This document shows, in pieces, positions 36,733 to 44,939 of a stretch of 64,000 nucleotides of DNA. Source of the stretch: Oceanipulchritudo coccoides. Its GTDB lineage: Bacteria; Verrucomicrobiota; Verrucomicrobiia; Opitutales; Oceanipulchritudinaceae. The notes below the pieces were generated by a model. It worked only from the letters and a program-made list of their open reading frames with translations, made no database searches and was not told the origin of the DNA. The stretch's first letter is position 1. Every line of letters starts with the position of its first letter. The position numbers and the translations under genes are program-made. The DNA lies in NCBI RefSeq assembly GCF_010500615.1, contig NZ_JAAGNX010000001.1:496001-560000 (forward strand), in the 5' to 3' direction.

Positions 36733-37392
36733 ATGGTACCATTAACCTTAGCAGAACAGTTATTACTACTCGCACTCGATGATGAAACGGGAAAGCTGCT
36801 CCCGCTTCCTGACCGGGCGTTGGATTACGCTCTTGCAGGCGCAGTACTCGCTGACTTGACACGTGTCGGCCGGGTCAGCGTCTCCCGCGACAATATTGAG
36901 ATTTCCGATACGACTCCCGTGGAATCCAAACCGGAAGATTTCGGTTTGCTCGACTTGATCCAGGCGGACGTATCCAACCTTCGGGGCGCTCTGACCCATC
37001 TTGCAGGGGATGCCCACGGATTGCGAATGCGGCTGACAGAGCAATTGGTAGAAAAAGGCGTGCTCCGCGAAGAAAACAAGGAGTTCCTCTGGGTCTTCCA
37101 TTTGAGCCGTTATCCGTTGGCTGATCCAACGTCTGAAAACGCGGTCAAGCAACGCCTTCGGAATCGTATCCGGATGAAGGACATTCCGATGAATGAGAAG
37201 GATCATGTCCTCATATCTCTTGTTCATGTCTGCCAGCTCGAGTTTCTTCTCTTTTCCGAGGATGAGCGGAAGACGTATGCTGACCGGATTCAGGACATCT
37301 CAAAGCATGACCGGATCGGACACGCCGTGATGGAATGCCTCGAGGAAATCCAGAAAGCCATTCTTGAGATCCGGACCTACTCGGGAATGTAG
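36733..37392 (+). CDS. GPP34/GOLPH3-family protein
   Basis: A 219-residue protein with the GPP34 (Golgi phosphoprotein 3) fold pattern: N-terminal LTLAEQLLLLALDDETGKLL, then DYALAGAVLADLTRVGRVSV, and a helical second half (LTEQLVEKGVLREENKEFL). In eukaryotes this family binds phosphatidylinositol 4-phosphate at the Golgi; the bacterial members have no established role. It follows the antiporter by 17 bases and converges with the phospholipase D gene. A membrane-lipid-linked function is possible given those neighbours, but this is conjecture. Confidence 0.8.
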   Translation: MVPLTLAEQLLLLALDDETGKLLPLPDRALDYALAGAVLADLTRVGRVSVSRDNIEISDTTPVESKPEDFGLLDLIQADVSNLRGALTHLAGDAHGLRMRLTEQLVEKGVLREENKEFLWVFHLSRYPLADPTSENAVKQRLRNRIRMKDIPMNEKDHVLISLVHVCQLEFLLFSEDERKTYADRIQDISKHDRIGHAVMECLEEIQKAILEIRTYSGM

Positions 37393-37409
37393 AAAGTATT
37401 GGGAAACCA

Positions 37410-39224
37410 CTACATCAGTGGAGTTGTAATCCCACCAAAGGCCTTGATCAATTGAACTTTGACTCCGGTCAGTTCGAGGTCGATGCCGGGGAATATGCCT
37501 GCGCTGACGTGGTTCTCGTGAAAGTCGGGATGGTAAGGGGAAAGTGGCCGGCAACCTTCCCTTAATTTGTATGCTGCGACATTTTCCAGTGGCCAGACAT
37601 CGAAAACAGGCAGTTTTGAGGAGATGCCGGAAATGAGCGTATTGACCTCCTTCACGCCCAAGGGAAGCCTGCGTTTGGCAAGTACCCAACTGTTGCGCGG
37701 GTGCATGGAACGCTCGATCAGGGAGGCAAGATGCACGGAGAAGGCCTCATCCTCGATGAGCAAGCCGCATTCGGTGTTGAGGTTGAAGGATCGCGGATCA
37801 AAATTGTGGGAGCCAATGAAGGCCACCCTCCTGTCGACAACGAGGCTCTTTGCATGGACGCAAAAGCGTGGACCTTCAAGATCCAGATGGATCACATCGG
37901 AATCCTTTTCCCAATTCGGGCCGGAGTAGGTCTCAGGCTGTTCAAGGAGCAAGTTATAGCGAGGAACCATCTCATAAATGTCCGCTGGCACAGGGCGGGC
38001 AATATGTATTTCAAGTTTGAGTTCCTGGATTTGCATTCGGCGTTGCTTAAAGGCGATGCCACTGACCGCCGCATGGTCTGCGGATCCCAGGCTATTGGTG
38101 GAAACCCGTATGCGCACGTTGGGGTTTTTCTTCTTGATATCCTTGGCCAGACGGGCACTTCGTTTTCCTAGAATGGGGTAGGGGGTCTCTATCAGTAATT
38201 CTGACTGTGTTTCATGAAGGAGTTCCATGAGCGGGGCAAACGGACTTTGGCTCCAGTGGTGGCTTGTCCTTTTGACTTGTCCGGGACCATCCGAAAAAAA
38301 CCTGATATTTCGGATAAACCAGCTCTTCAGTACGGGCCTTGCTGAAGACAGTTCTGTTAGGTCAGCCAGTTTATCCAGTTCTTCGAAAATCTGAGAAACG
38401 GGATTCGCTAAATAATCAGGCATTGATGCGTTCCCGGACAGGATCGCAGATTTCAAGTCATCCATCCGGCTCGCTTCAATTGATTCCGGATCATCCCAGA
38501 AATCTTTGAAATAGGATTGAATCTCTCCTGTGACCGGTCCGGAAACCAGAATATCCCGATCGCGAAAGCACAGCTCAGGATCCCGATCGTAGTAGGCATT
38601 CTGGTAATTGCGCCCACCGACAATGGCAGCGGTTCCATCAACGAGAAAGACCTTGTTGTGCATTCGTCGATTCAATGTCGTGAACCGGGAGAAGGTGTTC
38701 TGGGTGACTATCCATGGAGAGTTGATGGCCTTGTTTGCAAGGGGTCGAAAAAGTCTTACCTCAAAATTGCTGTGTGCCGTAACAATGGCGGCATACTCGG
38801 CTGCATCTATTTTGGGTGAGACAAACTGGTCAATCAACAGGCGGACTTTGACCCCTCTACGGGCCGCTTCAAGAAGCTCCTTGAACACCCAGAGACCCGT
38901 GTCATCAAAGACATAGATGAAGGTCTGGATATCGATGGATTTTCTTGCCGCACGGATCAGGTGTATCCTCGCAAGAAGAGCGTCATCTCCGCGTTCAAGG
39001 AGGATCGCCTCGTGGGTGGGGGAAGCTGCCGCACGGGAGAGGAAACCTGATTCGATCGGCTTATTGCCCGAGAGGCTCTCATCACGCAAGACTGATGGAC
39101 CCGGACCCGGTTCGTAGCTTTGTACGATATCGGGAGGGAGAAAGCACCCGCTAATAACGAGTAAAGTGAGTACTCCTGCTGAACACAGGAGCATCGGACT
39201 ATAAAATCGAAACTTCTTGTTCAC
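37410..39224 (-). CDS. Phospholipase D-family cardiolipin synthase C-like lipoprotein
   Basis: A 604-residue protein with two HKD motifs, HNKVFLVDGTAAIVGGRN and HAKSLVVDRRVAFIGSHN, the pair needed for phosphatidyl transfer. Sequence and layout match ClsC-type cardiolipin synthases rather than nucleases. The N-terminus has a lipoprotein signal with lipobox VISGC, so the mature protein should be a lipid-anchored envelope protein. Start is GTG at 39224, one base after the stop of the small DUF6868 protein, implying translational coupling. E. coli ClsC works with YmdB; no such gene is adjacent here. Confidence 0.88.
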   Translation of the reverse strand: MNKKFRFYSPMLLCSAGVLTLLVISGCFLPPDIVQSYEPGPGPSVLRDESLSGNKPIESGFLSRAAASPTHEAILLERGDDALLARIHLIRAARKSIDIQTFIYVFDDTGLWVFKELLEAARRGVKVRLLIDQFVSPKIDAAEYAAIVTAHSNFEVRLFRPLANKAINSPWIVTQNTFSRFTTLNRRMHNKVFLVDGTAAIVGGRNYQNAYYDRDPELCFRDRDILVSGPVTGEIQSYFKDFWDDPESIEASRMDDLKSAILSGNASMPDYLANPVSQIFEELDKLADLTELSSARPVLKSWFIRNIRFFSDGPGQVKRTSHHWSQSPFAPLMELLHETQSELLIETPYPILGKRSARLAKDIKKKNPNVRIRVSTNSLGSADHAAVSGIAFKQRRMQIQELKLEIHIARPVPADIYEMVPRYNLLLEQPETYSGPNWEKDSDVIHLDLEGPRFCVHAKSLVVDRRVAFIGSHNFDPRSFNLNTECGLLIEDEAFSVHLASLIERSMHPRNSWVLAKRRLPLGVKEVNTLISGISSKLPVFDVWPLENVAAYKLREGCRPLSPYHPDFHENHVSAGIFPGIDLELTGVKVQLIKAFGGITTPLM

Positions 39225-39225
39225 G

Positions 39226-39471
39226 TTAACCCACTATGCGCAGGGCGAGGTAGGGGACGAGATTGAATGTTAGCAGAAACAGTTTGAATAACGCCATTCC
39301 CGCATAATGTATCGCATCAAACTGGCCGACCGAGAGCTTGAACAGCTTTGAATGAATGCGGAAAATCCAGTCGTGTGCCAGAAGGAAACCGAGTCCCCAT
39401 GCCAGCAGAACGGCAAAGTTGATCAAAGTGCACCAACCCAGTGCGTCCCGGATAATTTCTAGTGTCATCAT
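39226..39471 (-). CDS. Small DUF6868-like membrane protein
   Basis: An 81-residue protein with two predicted membrane helices (LINFAVLLAWGLGFLLAHDW and YAGMALFKLFLLTFNLVPYL). The pattern LGWCTLIN, then HDWIFRIH and FDAIHYAGMALFK resembles the DUF6868 family seen widely in gamma-proteobacteria and Verrucomicrobiota; the family name is from memory. It begins 41 bases after the oxidoreductase stop and ends one base before the cardiolipin-synthase-like gene. No function is known. Confidence 0.75.
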   Translation of the reverse strand: MMTLEIIRDALGWCTLINFAVLLAWGLGFLLAHDWIFRIHSKLFKLSVGQFDAIHYAGMALFKLFLLTFNLVPYLALRIVG

Positions 39472-39512
39472 TTTTTTTCCTGATTCTTGAGGTTAATACT
39501 TAGCCAATTAAA

Positions 39513-40553
39513 TTATTGTTCGTCTTCCTTGTAAGCCACTCCGACTTGGCGGCGCCACTCTTCGAGGACAGCCAGATTGCCCATCGAGTCGGCCCACGTC
39601 ATGGCGGGCGGGTCTGGTTCTTGCCTTGATGATGTGATGGCTCTAGCGACTCCGTCTGCTTCAAGGGTGAAGCTGGTTGAGGAAGCGGGAATCTCGTAAA
39701 TGATTTCACTGTCGTGAGTTTTCACGACAATCTTACCAGTGTCGGAACGGGTTCGATTGTATGCAAAGGGATTTGGCAGGGAAATTTTTCCGCGGGAACC
39801 CTGGACTTCCAGCAAATCGCCCAATCCAACCCGGCTTGCTGCCGAGACCTGTGCCGTGATACCCGAGTGGAACTGGAGAATGGCGGCTGCCCATTCGTCG
39901 ACACCGGTCTCCCCGACATGTCCGGAACCAACAATGCTTGCAGGGTTATCAAACGGTTTCCCGATAGCTGCCCCGGCAACCAGGCGGACTGCGGAAACGG
40001 CGTAGCAACCAACATCCATAATGCTGCCCCCTCCGAGCTCCTTGTTGAACAGCCGGTTTTGAGGATTGAATCCGTCTCCCACGTTAAACCCAAAATGTGC
40101 CTGGATCATGCGAATTTCGCCGATGACTTCATCCCGGATTAATTCAACCAGTTTGGCGATTTGTGGATGGAACCGGTACATGAATGCCTCTGAGAGATAG
40201 ACATGGTTTGCCCGGGCGGCTTCGATCATTGTACTTCCTTGTCCTGTTGTCATGGCAAGTGGCTTTTCACACAGGACATGCTTGCCCGCTAGTGCCGCCT
40301 TGATTGCCCATTCAGCATGAAAGGGATGTGGGTTGGCAATGTAGACTATCTCGACGGATTTGTCCGCCAGCAGGTCCTCATAGCTTCCATGGCAGGCATC
40401 CACTCCGCGTGGTTTGGCAAATTTCTGCGCACTTTCCATGGTGCGTGAACCGACAGCGACCAGCTTGCCTGTTTCGGATGCTTCCAATCCAAAGGCAAAG
40501 GCTTCTGCAATTGCCCCGGTGCCAAGGATTCCCCATCGGAGTTGTTTCATCAT
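39513..40553 (-). CDS. Gfo/Idh/MocA-family NAD(P)-dependent oxidoreductase
   Basis: A 346-residue sugar or polyol dehydrogenase-type protein. The N-terminal Rossmann fold has WGILGTGAIAEAFA and the catalytic-region signature GKHVLCEKPLAMT. The C-terminal beta-sheet domain includes GGGSIMDVGCYAVSAVRL. Similar proteins act on glucose-fructose, myo-inositol, trans-1,2-dihydrobenzenediol-type or 1,5-anhydro sugars, so the substrate is open. Two adjacent ATGs (40553 and 40550) are possible. It diverges from the permease gene over about 137 bases that contain paired repeats. Confidence 0.88.
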   Translation of the reverse strand: MMKQLRWGILGTGAIAEAFAFGLEASETGKLVAVGSRTMESAQKFAKPRGVDACHGSYEDLLADKSVEIVYIANPHPFHAEWAIKAALAGKHVLCEKPLAMTTGQGSTMIEAARANHVYLSEAFMYRFHPQIAKLVELIRDEVIGEIRMIQAHFGFNVGDGFNPQNRLFNKELGGGSIMDVGCYAVSAVRLVAGAAIGKPFDNPASIVGSGHVGETGVDEWAAAILQFHSGITAQVSAASRVGLGDLLEVQGSRGKISLPNPFAYNRTRSDTGKIVVKTHDSEIIYEIPASSTSFTLEADGVARAITSSRQEPDPPAMTWADSMGNLAVLEEWRRQVGVAYKEDEQ

Positions 40554-40612
40554 CGGCTATTTAATTGTTAATGATCTGAATAAGCCAGTCATTTGAATTA
40601 GAAGTAGAGTTG

Positions 40613-40694
40613 ATGCGATCTCTATGCAGAGATTATGCATTTTTTAATCTCGCTGTCGAAAAGCCTGCCGCCTAATTTAATGCGATCTTATGCA
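40613..40694. promoter_or_regulatory. Direct repeats and palindrome upstream of the permease
   Basis: ATGCGATCTCTATGCA at 40613-40628 recurs as ATGCGATCTTATGCA at 40680-40694, one base shorter, with the second copy covering the permease start codon at 40690. The first copy also overlaps a perfect 6-base inverted repeat (ATCTCT at 40618-40623, AGAGAT at 40628-40633, loop ATGC). This looks like a paired operator able to block initiation; the binding protein is unknown. Confidence 0.4.
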
Positions 40695-43134
40695 ATCACT
40701 TCTTGACGATTTTCTCTTTGGTATCCGCTTAATCCGGCGTCGACCCTACGTGGCAGCCGTGGCCATTTTCTGCCTATCAGCCGGGATCGGGCTGAGCACG
40801 GCGATGTTCAGCCTGACCTATTCGATCATTGGGCGCGGCCTCCCGTTTGAAGATCAGGAACGGATCATCCATGTGATGAGACGGGACATCACGCAGCAAT
40901 CTTCCCCTACCACACCGATTTACCTCGATGACTTCCGGTATCTAAGAGAACACCAGACCAGTTTTGAAAACCTCACTGCCATCGCCCCGGACGGCATAAC
41001 TGTGGGCTTGGCCGGACACCCCCGTTTTCGCAGCGCCGCCTATGTCACACCTAACTTTTTTGAAGTGCTGCCAACGCAGGCTGCCATGGGCCGCCTTTTT
41101 TCCCCAGAGGACGGAATGCCCTCAGCTGAGTCCGTCCTTATCTTGAGTGACCGGGTCTGGCGGGACCAGTTTGCCGCCGCGCCAGATATCATTGGCAAGG
41201 CGTGCGTTTGCGAAGGCCAGCCCTACACAATTGTCGGGGTCCTTCCGCCGGAATATGATTATCCGTTTGGAGGCACGGAAGTCTGGATGCCTCTCATTCC
41301 CGAAACCCTGGTTGCCCAGACTGGATGGATCAATACCGTGACGCTGATCGGGCGCTTGAATGAAGATCGTTCACTCGAGGATGCCCGGTCGGAGGCGGAT
41401 GTGCTCTTTCTCCAAATTGACGAAATGAAGGGAGAGACAGACCAGGCTCATGTTGTCCCGAATTTGCGCCCGATGAACGAGTTATTTATAGGGAAGGAAG
41501 TGAAGATCCTGATGTGGACGATGTTCGGTGCGACTTTTCTTGTCCTTTTGATCGCCTGTTCGAATGTTTCCAGTCTTCTCCAGGCAAGGCTTGTGGCGCG
41601 GACCAATGAACTGGCGATCCGCAGCGCACTTGGAGCGAACCGCAAGCGGATCATTTCACAAGTTCTCGGGGAGACCTTCGTCTGGGCCTTGATAGGCACG
41701 TGTATCGGTCTTGTTTGTTCGTTCTTTGCCCTCCGGTTTCTCTGGAACTTTGTTTCCCAACAGGTTTTTTCCCCGCCATCCTTCATGGAGTTCCGCATGG
41801 ACCCGGTTTCCGTACTTGTCGCTGTCGGGCTCATGATAGTCGCTGTTTTCTTTGCTGGTTTCTTTCCGGCCCTGCGGGCTTCACGACCGAACATTGGGGT
41901 GCTGCTTAATGACAGTACCCGCACCGGATCCAGTCTACGCCTGAGCCGCTTCAGTTCATTGAGCACGATCACACAACTGGCCATGTCGCTGGCCCTCCTG
42001 GTGGCGGCCGGTCGCCTGATTGTGGCCATCATTGAAGCGGGTACCATCGAGTATCCGTTTGATGGCAAGAACCTGCTTGTCGGAAGCCTTTCAGTCGACA
42101 GCCAGACGTATCCCGAGGACGAAGACCAGGTGAAGTTCTGGGAAGAATTGCACCGGAACCTAAAAACGATTCCGGGGGCCAGCAGCGTCAGTATCGGCTT
42201 CAACATGCCTGCTGTTTTTGGGATGACCGATCCGATTCGCATTGAAGGGGAATCCTATGCCAGTGAGGACGATTACCCATTTGTCCGTTTTAATGTAGTG
42301 ACTCCTGGATACTTTGAGACACTCGGTGTATCCCTGCTTCAAGGACGGGATTTCGAAGAAGCTGACAAGCGTGGCAATGAACCCGTCGCCATCGTCAATA
42401 CGGTCATGGCGGAGAAATTCTGGCCGGATGAAAGCCCGCTTGGAAAGATCTTCTATGTGCAGGGAAGTTCAATTCTGGATGAAGCAAACCGGGCGCATCG
42501 CGTCATCGGGGTTGCCCCGGATCTGAAGATGGATGGACTTTTCAACGAAGAGGATGACGGCGCGGGCTTCTACCGGTCGCAAGGTCAGTCCCTCTGGGGC
42601 GACCAAAAGATCTTTGTCCGCAGTGAGATGGAACCCGGCTCCTTGATTCCTCAAATCCAGCGTGCCATCAACACGCTTGACCCGAATATCGCGCTGACTC
42701 AGGCCAAGACCTTTGAGAACCATGTCCATGACACTTTCTTCTATTTTCGATTTTTCATCGGGCTGTTTTCCACCTTTGGCGCGATGGCACTGGTCCTGTG
42801 TTCCGCAGGCATTTACGGGATCATCCAGTTCTCCGTGAACCAGCGTGTGACCGAAATTGGAATCCGCATGGCCATTGGGGCAAAACCATCCGACATCAAG
42901 TGGATGATTATCCGAAAGGGCATGGTCAATGCCGTCATCGGGTTGTTTGTCGGGACAATTCTCTCGTTTTTCCTGACAAAGGGGCTTATGATTGCCTTCC
43001 AGGGACTCGAAGTCGAGTACCTCAGCCTCGGGGCGGCGATTTTCATCCTTCTGATGGTTGCCCTTGTGGCCAACAGCATTCCCGCCCGCCGGGCAGCGCG
43101 CCTTGATGCCATGTCAGCACTCAGGACTCAGTGA
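40690..43134 (+). CDS. ABC transporter permease, MacB/FtsX type
   Basis: An 814-residue permease with two MacB periplasmic-core plus FtsX units: an N-terminal helix (YVAAVAIFCLSAGIGLSTAM), an extracytoplasmic domain, a three-helix FtsX block with LAIRSALGANRKRII, then a second core and a final FtsX block with TEIGIRMAIGAKPSDIK. This duplicated form is common in Acidobacteria and Verrucomicrobiota. No ATPase domain and no adjacent ATP-binding gene is present, so the partner must be encoded elsewhere. Substrate unknown (macrolide or lipoprotein export are family roles). It converges on mtnA with 11 bases between stops. Confidence 0.87.
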   Translation: MQSLLDDFLFGIRLIRRRPYVAAVAIFCLSAGIGLSTAMFSLTYSIIGRGLPFEDQERIIHVMRRDITQQSSPTTPIYLDDFRYLREHQTSFENLTAIAPDGITVGLAGHPRFRSAAYVTPNFFEVLPTQAAMGRLFSPEDGMPSAESVLILSDRVWRDQFAAAPDIIGKACVCEGQPYTIVGVLPPEYDYPFGGTEVWMPLIPETLVAQTGWINTVTLIGRLNEDRSLEDARSEADVLFLQIDEMKGETDQAHVVPNLRPMNELFIGKEVKILMWTMFGATFLVLLIACSNVSSLLQARLVARTNELAIRSALGANRKRIISQVLGETFVWALIGTCIGLVCSFFALRFLWNFVSQQVFSPPSFMEFRMDPVSVLVAVGLMIVAVFFAGFFPALRASRPNIGVLLNDSTRTGSSLRLSRFSSLSTITQLAMSLALLVAAGRLIVAIIEAGTIEYPFDGKNLLVGSLSVDSQTYPEDEDQVKFWEELHRNLKTIPGASSVSIGFNMPAVFGMTDPIRIEGESYASEDDYPFVRFNVVTPGYFETLGVSLLQGRDFEEADKRGNEPVAIVNTVMAEKFWPDESPLGKIFYVQGSSILDEANRAHRVIGVAPDLKMDGLFNEEDDGAGFYRSQGQSLWGDQKIFVRSEMEPGSLIPQIQRAINTLDPNIALTQAKTFENHVHDTFFYFRFFIGLFSTFGAMALVLCSAGIYGIIQFSVNQRVTEIGIRMAIGAKPSDIKWMIIRKGMVNAVIGLFVGTILSFFLTKGLMIAFQGLEVEYLSLGAAIFILLMVALVANSIPARRAARLDAMSALRTQ

Positions 43135-43145
43135 CCCGATGAGTC

Positions 43146-44261
43146 TTAAGTTTTGTGCCTGCCCTCAGGGAACAGTTGGAGGATCGACTCACGATCAGCC
43201 CGGCAGATTCCACGTTCGGTGATCAAGCCGGTCACCAACCGGGCAGGAGTGACATCAAATGCGTAGTTGGCGGCAGGTGAACCAGTGGGGGAAATGCGGA
43301 CAGATTTGATTTTGCCATCACACAATCCCTCCACGTGGGTAATCTCCTCGGGATTTCTTTGCTCGATAGGAATTTCAGATAGGCCGTTCTTCATTTTCCA
43401 ATCGAAAGTGGAAGAGGGCAGGGCGACATAAAACGGGATAGTGTTATCCTTTGCGGCGAGTGCCTTGAGATAGGTGCCGATTTTGTTGGCGACATCGCCT
43501 GTGACGGTTGTCCTGTCGGTTCCTGTAATGACTAAATCAATCATACCATGCTGCATGAGGTGGCCCCCGGCGTTATCTACAATGAGCGTGTGCGGGACAC
43601 CGTGCTGACCAAGCTCCCATGCGGTGAGGGCGGCCCCTTGATTGCGCGGGCGCGTTTCATCGACGTAGACATGTACCATAATCCCCGCATCATGCGCTGC
43701 ATAGATTGGAGCGGTTGCGGAACCATAATCGACAAAGGCCAGCCATCCCGCATTGCAGTGAGTGAGGATGTTGACCGTATCCCCGTTCTTGGCGGTGCTG
43801 ATTTCACGAATGATTGATAATCCATGTTGGCCAATGCGCCGGCAGAAGTCCGCATCCTCGTCGGCGATGGCGCAAGCGGTATTCATCGCAATCCGGATCT
43901 TTTCATCTGCTTCTCGACCCTTGGAAATTGCCTGTAATTGCCGGTCGAGTGCCCATGCGAGGTTGACTGCCGTCGGGCGGGTTGACTCGAGCAAGGCATA
44001 ACAGGAATCCAGATGCGAATCAAAGTCTGTGGCGGCTTTGGCCTCCAGGGCGGCAAGGTACATTCCGTAACCGGCGGCCGCTCCAATCAACCCGGCTCCC
44101 CGAACATGCATATCACGGATGGCGATAGCCATCGATTCAACTGTGCCGATGTCTTCCACGATATACTGGTGGGGCAGCCAACGCTGATCGATTATCTGAA
44201 CGATTTCCGGACATTCCGAATGAATCCAGATTGTTCGTGTTGGTTTGCCGTTTACTTTCAT
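43146..44261 (-). CDS. mtnA: S-methyl-5-thioribose-1-phosphate isomerase
   Basis: Methionine salvage: converts methylthioribose 1-phosphate to methylthioribulose 1-phosphate. The 371-residue protein belongs to the eIF2B-alpha-like family and keeps the two catalytic residues, Cys169 in ILTHCNAG and Asp249 in VITGTDR. Other family segments are RGAGLIGAAAGYGM and DETRPRNQGAALTAWEL. The ATG at 44261 (MKVNGKPTRTIW) is chosen; an in-frame upstream codon at 44366 would overlap the divergent PH-domain gene. Other methionine salvage genes are not nearby. Confidence 0.92.
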   Translation of the reverse strand: MKVNGKPTRTIWIHSECPEIVQIIDQRWLPHQYIVEDIGTVESMAIAIRDMHVRGAGLIGAAAGYGMYLAALEAKAATDFDSHLDSCYALLESTRPTAVNLAWALDRQLQAISKGREADEKIRIAMNTACAIADEDADFCRRIGQHGLSIIREISTAKNGDTVNILTHCNAGWLAFVDYGSATAPIYAAHDAGIMVHVYVDETRPRNQGAALTAWELGQHGVPHTLIVDNAGGHLMQHGMIDLVITGTDRTTVTGDVANKIGTYLKALAAKDNTIPFYVALPSSTFDWKMKNGLSEIPIEQRNPEEITHVEGLCDGKIKSVRISPTGSPAANYAFDVTPARLVTGLITERGICRADRESILQLFPEGRHKT

Positions 44262-44313
44262 CGTGGTCGCGCTTTGTGTTGAAAACGTGGTGTGATTCGG
44301 TTTAAGGTATTTT

Positions 44314-44853
44314 ATGAGTTCTGAAAATATTATTCGTAGGGCTACTTTCAATCCCAAGGTCTGCACTTATTGGATTTTGAGTTTCACAATTGTTCTGACC
44401 GTGATTGTTGTCGGGATTCCATTTCTCCTTCTCTGGATACCCCTCAGTTTATACTTCACAAAGCGGTATCTTGACCGGATGGAGTGCATCCTGACAGAGC
44501 GCGATCTCAAGGTGAACAAGGGCCTCTTTGTTCGCGTCGAGAAGACCATTCCTTTGGAAAAAATCACTGACATGGGGATGGTTCAAGGGCCTCTCATGCG
44601 GTATTTTGGTATTCACCGGCTGAGTGTCGAAACTGCCGGGCAATCATTGGAGGGTTCATTGGTTTCACTAACTGGGATTGTTGATGTCGAGGACTTCCGG
44701 GAGGCAGTCCTGAATCAGCGTGACCGGATTCGCGATAAGCCAGGGCCATCCGTCTCCCCTCCTGAGCAGTCCGTACAGGGTGATTCAGGGCTTCTCCGGG
44801 ATATCAGTGCGACACTGGTCCGGATTGAAAAACTGCTCGAAAAGCAGGATTGA
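44314..44853 (+). CDS. Bacterial PH-domain (YdbS/bPH2-like) membrane protein
   Basis: A 179-residue protein. Two membrane helices lie at about 20-48 (WILSFTIVLTVIVVGIPFLL, then IPLSLYFTKRY). A bacterial pleckstrin-homology bPH2 domain follows (LTERDLKVNKGLFVRVEKTI, PLEKITDMGMVQGPLMRYFG). The C-terminus is a polar linker plus a short predicted coiled coil. No function is established for this type. It diverges from mtnA, starting 52 bases away. Confidence 0.78.
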   Translation: MSSENIIRRATFNPKVCTYWILSFTIVLTVIVVGIPFLLLWIPLSLYFTKRYLDRMECILTERDLKVNKGLFVRVEKTIPLEKITDMGMVQGPLMRYFGIHRLSVETAGQSLEGSLVSLTGIVDVEDFREAVLNQRDRIRDKPGPSVSPPEQSVQGDSGLLRDISATLVRIEKLLEKQD

Positions 44854-44869
44854 CCAGCAATCTGCCAGC

Positions 44870-44888
44870 GTAGCGATAACACCGCTAC
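44870..44888 (+). terminator. Possible hairpin terminator after the PH-domain gene
   Basis: GTAGCG at 44870-44875 pairs with CGCTAC at 44883-44888 around a 7-base loop. It is followed by A-rich sequence and then TCCTTTTT about 10-17 bases later, so the U tract is not ideally placed. It lies between two convergent genes. Confidence 0.3.
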
Positions 44889-44939
44889 AGCAAAAATCCT
44901 TTTTGGAGGCTCGGAAGAATCATTAAGTCCCGAGCGGCC

